Positions 5,847-7,659 of a stretch of 7,659 nt of DNA are shown one piece after another. Origin of the DNA: a bacterium (GTDB lineage Bacteria > Desulfobacterota > GWC2-55-46 > DRQE01). Position 1 is the first letter of the stretch. Each line of letters opens with the position of its first letter. The stretch is from NCBI GenBank assembly GCA_027017505.1, contig JALUQR010000201.1:1-7659 (forward strand). Direction: 5' to 3'. A program made the position numbers and the translations under genes. A model generated the notes under the pieces. The model searched no databases. It saw only the letters and a list, made by a program, of their open reading frames with translations, and was not told the origin of the DNA.

Positions 5847-6275
5847 ATGAAATACCGTAATCCCATACCGACGGTGGACATAATAATAGAGCTTGAAGAT
5901 GGTGGTGTGGTGCTTGTTGAAAGAAGGAATCCTCCCTACGGATGGGCAATACCTGGCGGGTTTGTGGAGGTGGGCGAAAGTCTTGAGGAATGTGCCAGAA
6001 GGGAGGCCCTTGAGGAAACCGGGCTCAATGTGGAGCTTGTCTGCCAGATGCACGCATACTCTGAGCCAGGGCGTGACCCCAGGTTTCACACCATAAGTGT
6101 TGTGTTCGTTGCAAGGGCAAGGGGCAGGCCCACAGCAGGTGATGACGCAAAGAACACCGCTGTTTTCACGGAAGACAACCTTCCTGAAAATATTGCCTTT
6201 GACCACAGAAGGATTCTTGAGGACTACTTTCAGTGGAAGAGAAGGGGTTTTGAGGTATTCAGGCTTGATAGATAG
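5847..6275 (+). CDS. Nudix hydrolase, probable ADP-ribose pyrophosphatase
   Basis: A 142-residue cytoplasmic enzyme with a complete Nudix box at residues 38-60 in the pattern GX5EX7REUXEEXGU: G38, E44, R52-E53, E56-E57, G59. These glutamates bind Mg2+ for pyrophosphate-bond cleavage. The surrounding sequence (MKYRNPIPTVDIIIE, ERRNPPYGWAIPGGF, a later SEPGRDPRFHTISVVF and GDDAKNTAVF) closely resembles the compact archaeal/thermophile ADP-ribose pyrophosphatases that split ADP-ribose to AMP and ribose 5-phosphate. Action on another NDP-sugar is possible and would fit its place directly after galT. ATG lies 1 base after the GalT fragment stop, and a GGAGG at 5830-5834 is 12 bases upstream, so it is clearly in the same operon. 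It is the last gene before the convergent hairpin region. Confidence 0.88.
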   Translation: MKYRNPIPTVDIIIELEDGGVVLVERRNPPYGWAIPGGFVEVGESLEECARREALEETGLNVELVCQMHAYSEPGRDPRFHTISVVFVARARGRPTAGDDAKNTAVFTEDNLPENIAFDHRRILEDYFQWKRRGFEVFRLDR

Positions 6276-6297
6276 TTCTGTGTGAATTGTGGAAGGT

Positions 6298-6327
6298 GGC
6301 AGTCCCTGGCTCCAGCCAGGGACTGCC
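6298..6327. terminator. Perfect 14-bp-stem hairpin between convergent operons
   Basis: GGCAGTCCCTGGCT (6298-6311) and AGCCAGGGACTGCC (6314-6327) are exact reverse complements around CC, giving a very stable GC-rich stem 22 bases after the Nudix stop. Its symmetry lets it act on both strands, ending the plus operon and the convergent minus operon. Neither side has a T-tract, so it is not a standard intrinsic terminator. It may instead block RNA decay or be a member of a dispersed palindromic repeat. Confidence 0.5.
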
Positions 6328-6328
6328 C

Positions 6329-6357
6329 ACACCTCTGAGAGGGGGCAGTAGAGGTGT
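6329..6357. repeat. Second inverted repeat, 8-bp stem
   Basis: ACACCTCT (6329-6336) and AGAGGTGT (6350-6357) pair around a 13-base loop, directly beside the 14-bp hairpin. The loop contains GGCAGT (6344-6349), a copy of the first six bases of the larger hairpin. Its pairing with ACTGCC (6322-6327) would compete with both stems. It lies 21 bases beyond the cupin stop on the minus strand. Confidence 0.4.
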
Positions 6358-6378
6358 AAGGAGTAGAAGGGAAGCCTT

Positions 6379-6717
6379 TTACTCTCTTGTCTCCATACCA
6401 GCAGGCTGTACCGTTGCCTGGGATACGATGAGCTCTGTTTCCGCCACTATCTTGTGCCACACACCCTTTGGAGCAAGCACCACACAGCCTGGCTCAAGCC
6501 TGACAGACCTTTCCTCACCATCGTCCATGTAGTATGTGCCAGTGCCCTCGTGGACGAAGAATATCTGGTCTCCACCTGGATGACGGTGATATGGCAGAAC
6601 CTGGCCTGGTTTGAAGTAGTAGGTGTCCTGTGCGATGGCATCGGTGCTTATGTAGGTTACCTTGTTTACCTTCCCGTCGGTAAACTCCTTCTTCTTGAGT
6701 ACATTTGCTGATTTCAT
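6379..6717 (-). CDS. Small cupin-domain protein
   Basis: A single-domain cupin of 112 residues from the ATG at 6717, or 115 from the ATG at 6726; numbering here is from the longer form. Cupin motif 1 is G41-x5-H47-x-H49-x4-Q54...G61, with Gln in place of the usual Glu ligand. Motif 2 is G80-x5-P86-x-G88-x2-H91. Three histidines therefore remain for a metal site (Fe, Mn, Zn or Ni). There is no signal peptide or membrane helix. GGAGG (complement of 6728-6732) is 1 base from the outer ATG and 10 from the inner, so the inner start is preferred. It is the last gene of the oxidase operon, beginning 27 bases after the 60-residue membrane protein. Cupins of this kind can be sensors, dioxygenases or storage folds, and which applies is not visible. 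Confidence 0.8.
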   Translation of the reverse strand: MKSANVLKKKEFTDGKVNKVTYISTDAIAQDTYYFKPGQVLPYHRHPGGDQIFFVHEGTGTYYMDDGEERSVRLEPGCVVLAPKGVWHKIVAETELIVSQATVQPAGMETRE

Positions 6718-6744
6718 CTTGAGCATACCTCCTTTCTTTCCCTT

Positions 6745-6927
6745 TTATCTGCCAGTAAGTTGCCACTGTATTTTATCAGGCTCTCCTCCTCCGAGCCAGA
6801 GTGCAAGGTCTGAAAAGCCGTAGAATATGAGATATAGCACTGCCCAGAGGAAAAAGATAACCCACATCCACACCACCCATACAGGTGGTCTGTTCTCGCT
6901 TACCTGTATTTTTTCCTTGTTTTCCAT
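6745..6927 (-). CDS. 60-residue single-helix membrane protein, CcoP anchor-like
   Basis: A polar N-terminus (1-14) leads into ENRPPVWVVWMWVIFFLWAV and one membrane helix at about 16-37, then a short tail (GGGEPDKIQWQ). The N(R)PxPxWW-like entry followed by a Trp/Phe-rich helix and YxxxYG resembles the N-terminal membrane anchor of CcoP, the dihaem cytochrome c subunit of cbb3 oxidases. No CxxCH haem motif follows, because the frame ends at 6745. The ATG is supported by GGAGG 8 bases upstream. It starts 2 bases after the preceding gene, so it belongs to the oxidase operon. It may be a stand-alone anchor, an assembly factor or a CcoQ-like small subunit. The family assignment is tentative. Confidence 0.7.
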   Translation of the reverse strand: MENKEKIQVSENRPPVWVVWMWVIFFLWAVLYLIFYGFSDLALWLGGGEPDKIQWQLTGR

Positions 6928-6929
6928 GG

Positions 6930-7235
6930 TCAGGGCCTCCTTTCTTCGATTTTTCTCATCCTGTTTTCCATCTCAAGCACCCTGTATTTGCAGTTCTCCC
7001 ACTGGGCGAAGTCTCCCTTGAGAAAGCTCCACACAAAGAGGAAGAAAAACCCCAAAGCAACTATCAGATATGTTAGCACCTGCATTACCGCAAAGCCTGC
7101 AAGCTCTCCATTGGGTACGGTGTTTACTATTTCGTACACCTTGTAGGCAAAGGTGAGGGCTGAAAAGCTTATGCCCACTACAACCCATGAGCCCATCATC
7201 AGGGTTATCCATTCTCTTCTGGTTCTCTTTTTCAT
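6930..7235 (-). CDS. 101-residue two-helix membrane protein of the oxidase operon, CcoS-like tail
   Basis: A basic N-terminus (MKKRTRREW) is followed by a first helix at about 12-34, a short loop, a second helix at about 46-70 and a charged, probably coiled C-terminus (78-99). Just after the second helix comes FLKGDFAQWENCKYRVLEME. Its Gly-(Asp/Gln)-Phe...Glu...Tyr-Arg-x-Leu spacing recalls CcoS/FixS, the small protein needed for cofactor insertion into cbb3 oxidase, but CcoS normally has a single helix and about 50 residues. The ATG has GGAG 9 bases upstream. It lies between ccoO, whose stop is 3 bases before its ATG, and the 60-residue protein. A subunit or assembly factor of the oxidase is the best reading; a named family cannot be given. 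Confidence 0.7.
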   Translation of the reverse strand: MKKRTRREWITLMMGSWVVVGISFSALTFAYKVYEIVNTVPNGELAGFAVMQVLTYLIVALGFFFLFVWSFLKGDFAQWENCKYRVLEMENRMRKIEERRP

Positions 7236-7238
7236 GGC

Positions 7239-7659
7239 TTATCTCTCCTTGTTTTCATGGTTCTGCCAGCTACCGAGCCACTGCAGATATGCGACCATGC
7301 TGAACGCCCTTCTTGTGGGTCTGCCCTTTTCATCGAACAGCCATGGATAACCTGGCATGACACTTTTTGGCTCCACAGACTGCGGGTCATAGAGATGTTG
7401 CATGTGCCAGTCGTTGCTTCTTCTGCCTGCCTCTCTTATGAGGTCAGGCCCGACCCTCCTTGTGCCAAACAGCTGTGGTAGCTGGAGCTCATTCTGGTAT
7501 TCCGATGCGACTGATACCGCCCCGTATCTTAACGGCTCGTTTGCCACAGGTCTTACATACTGGGAGTGGCAGTGCCAGCAACCCTCTGCGATGTATATGT
7601 CTCTGCCCTCAACGAGTGCCTGTGCGTAAGCCTCCGGGGTGGGCTCGCCAAAGGCGCGT
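7239..7659 (-). CDS. ccoO: cbb3-type cytochrome c oxidase subunit II (CcoO/FixO), 5' partial
   Basis: The last 139 residues are visible; the start lies beyond the right edge. The haem c motif CWHCH (complement of 7566-7580) sits in EGCWHCHSQYVRPV, the typical CcoO signature. It is followed by RVGPDLIREAGRRSNDWH, and then the axial Met of MPGYPWL (Met codon complement at 7356-7358). The C-terminus (VAYLQWLGSW) matches the family end. CcoO is the membrane-anchored monohaem cytochrome c that passes electrons toward the CcoN catalytic subunit of the high-affinity cbb3 oxidase; its haem domain faces the periplasm. CcoN is expected just upstream, outside the window. Downstream are two small membrane proteins rather than an ordinary ccoQ-ccoP pair. 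A CcoO-like cytochrome c of a related nitric oxide reductase-type complex is the alternative. Confidence 0.85.
   Translation of the reverse strand, partial: RAFGEPTPEAYAQALVEGRDIYIAEGCWHCHSQYVRPVANEPLRYGAVSVASEYQNELQLPQLFGTRRVGPDLIREAGRRSNDWHMQHLYDPQSVEPKSVMPGYPWLFDEKGRPTRRAFSMVAYLQWLGSWQNHENKER

Noticed and set aside
5742..6332. 196-residue minus-strand open frame over the Nudix gene
   Set aside because: It is antisense to a clear Nudix hydrolase, crosses the hairpin region and has no recognisable domain.
6332..6342. CCTCTGAGAGG palindrome as a separate operator
   Set aside because: It has only a one-base centre and overlaps the second stem; there is no promoter nearby for a regulator to act on.
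1..7659. CRISPR array, tRNA or rRNA genes
   Set aside because: No regularly spaced direct repeats, no cloverleaf-type sequence with a TTCRA loop and CCA end, and no conserved rRNA stretch were seen; coding genes occupy almost all of the window.

Overview
The window comes from a bacterium with compact, operon-rich DNA of roughly 50% GC. AGG/AGA (Arg), ATA (Ile) and CTT/CTC (Leu) codons are frequent. That codon style, a cbb3-type oxidase subunit, a radical SAM protein with a PCP_red tail and an archaeal-like ADP-ribose Nudix enzyme together suggest a Nitrospirota/Thermodesulfovibrionia-like or Aquificota-like organism. This is inference from gene style only, with no marker gene to settle it.

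Layout. (1) Bases 1-2727, plus strand: the C-terminal end of a CPA2/KefB-type cation antiporter (RCK_C domain), an Nramp-superfamily membrane transporter lacking the canonical metal-binding motifs, and a 2-keto-4-pentenoate hydratase-family protein with an N-terminal membrane anchor. They are tightly spaced and look like one transcription unit. (2) Bases 2724-3524, minus strand: a DUF362 protein whose stop codon overlaps the hydratase stop by 4 bases. (3) Bases 3525-3638: a short AT-rich divergent intergenic region with possible promoters, an imperfect inverted repeat and an ATG-AGA-TAA minigene behind a strong Shine-Dalgarno sequence. (4) Bases 3639-6275, plus strand: radical SAM/SPASM/PCP_red protein, a GalT family nucleotidylyltransferase broken by one apparent extra base at CTT-TAA, and a Nudix hydrolase, nearly abutting. 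(5) Bases 6276-6378: two hairpins, one with a perfect 14-bp stem, between convergent operons. (6) Bases 6379-7659, minus strand: a cbb3 oxidase-type operon reading ccoO (5' end outside the window), a two-helix membrane protein with a CcoS-like tail, a 60-residue single-helix protein resembling the CcoP membrane anchor, and a cupin.

How the genes work together: the right-hand operon is a respiratory terminal oxidase module with unusual small subunits. The middle operon joins a radical SAM maturase-like enzyme with sugar-nucleotide/ADP-ribose metabolism. The left-hand operon combines ion or metal transport with an enzyme held at the membrane. The observations most worth following are the galT frameshift, which sits on the same CUU+stop arrangement used by the prfB recoding site, and the small proteins of the oxidase operon. 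I see no CRISPR array, tRNA, rRNA or complete insertion sequence. No gene-free stretch exceeds about 110 bases.
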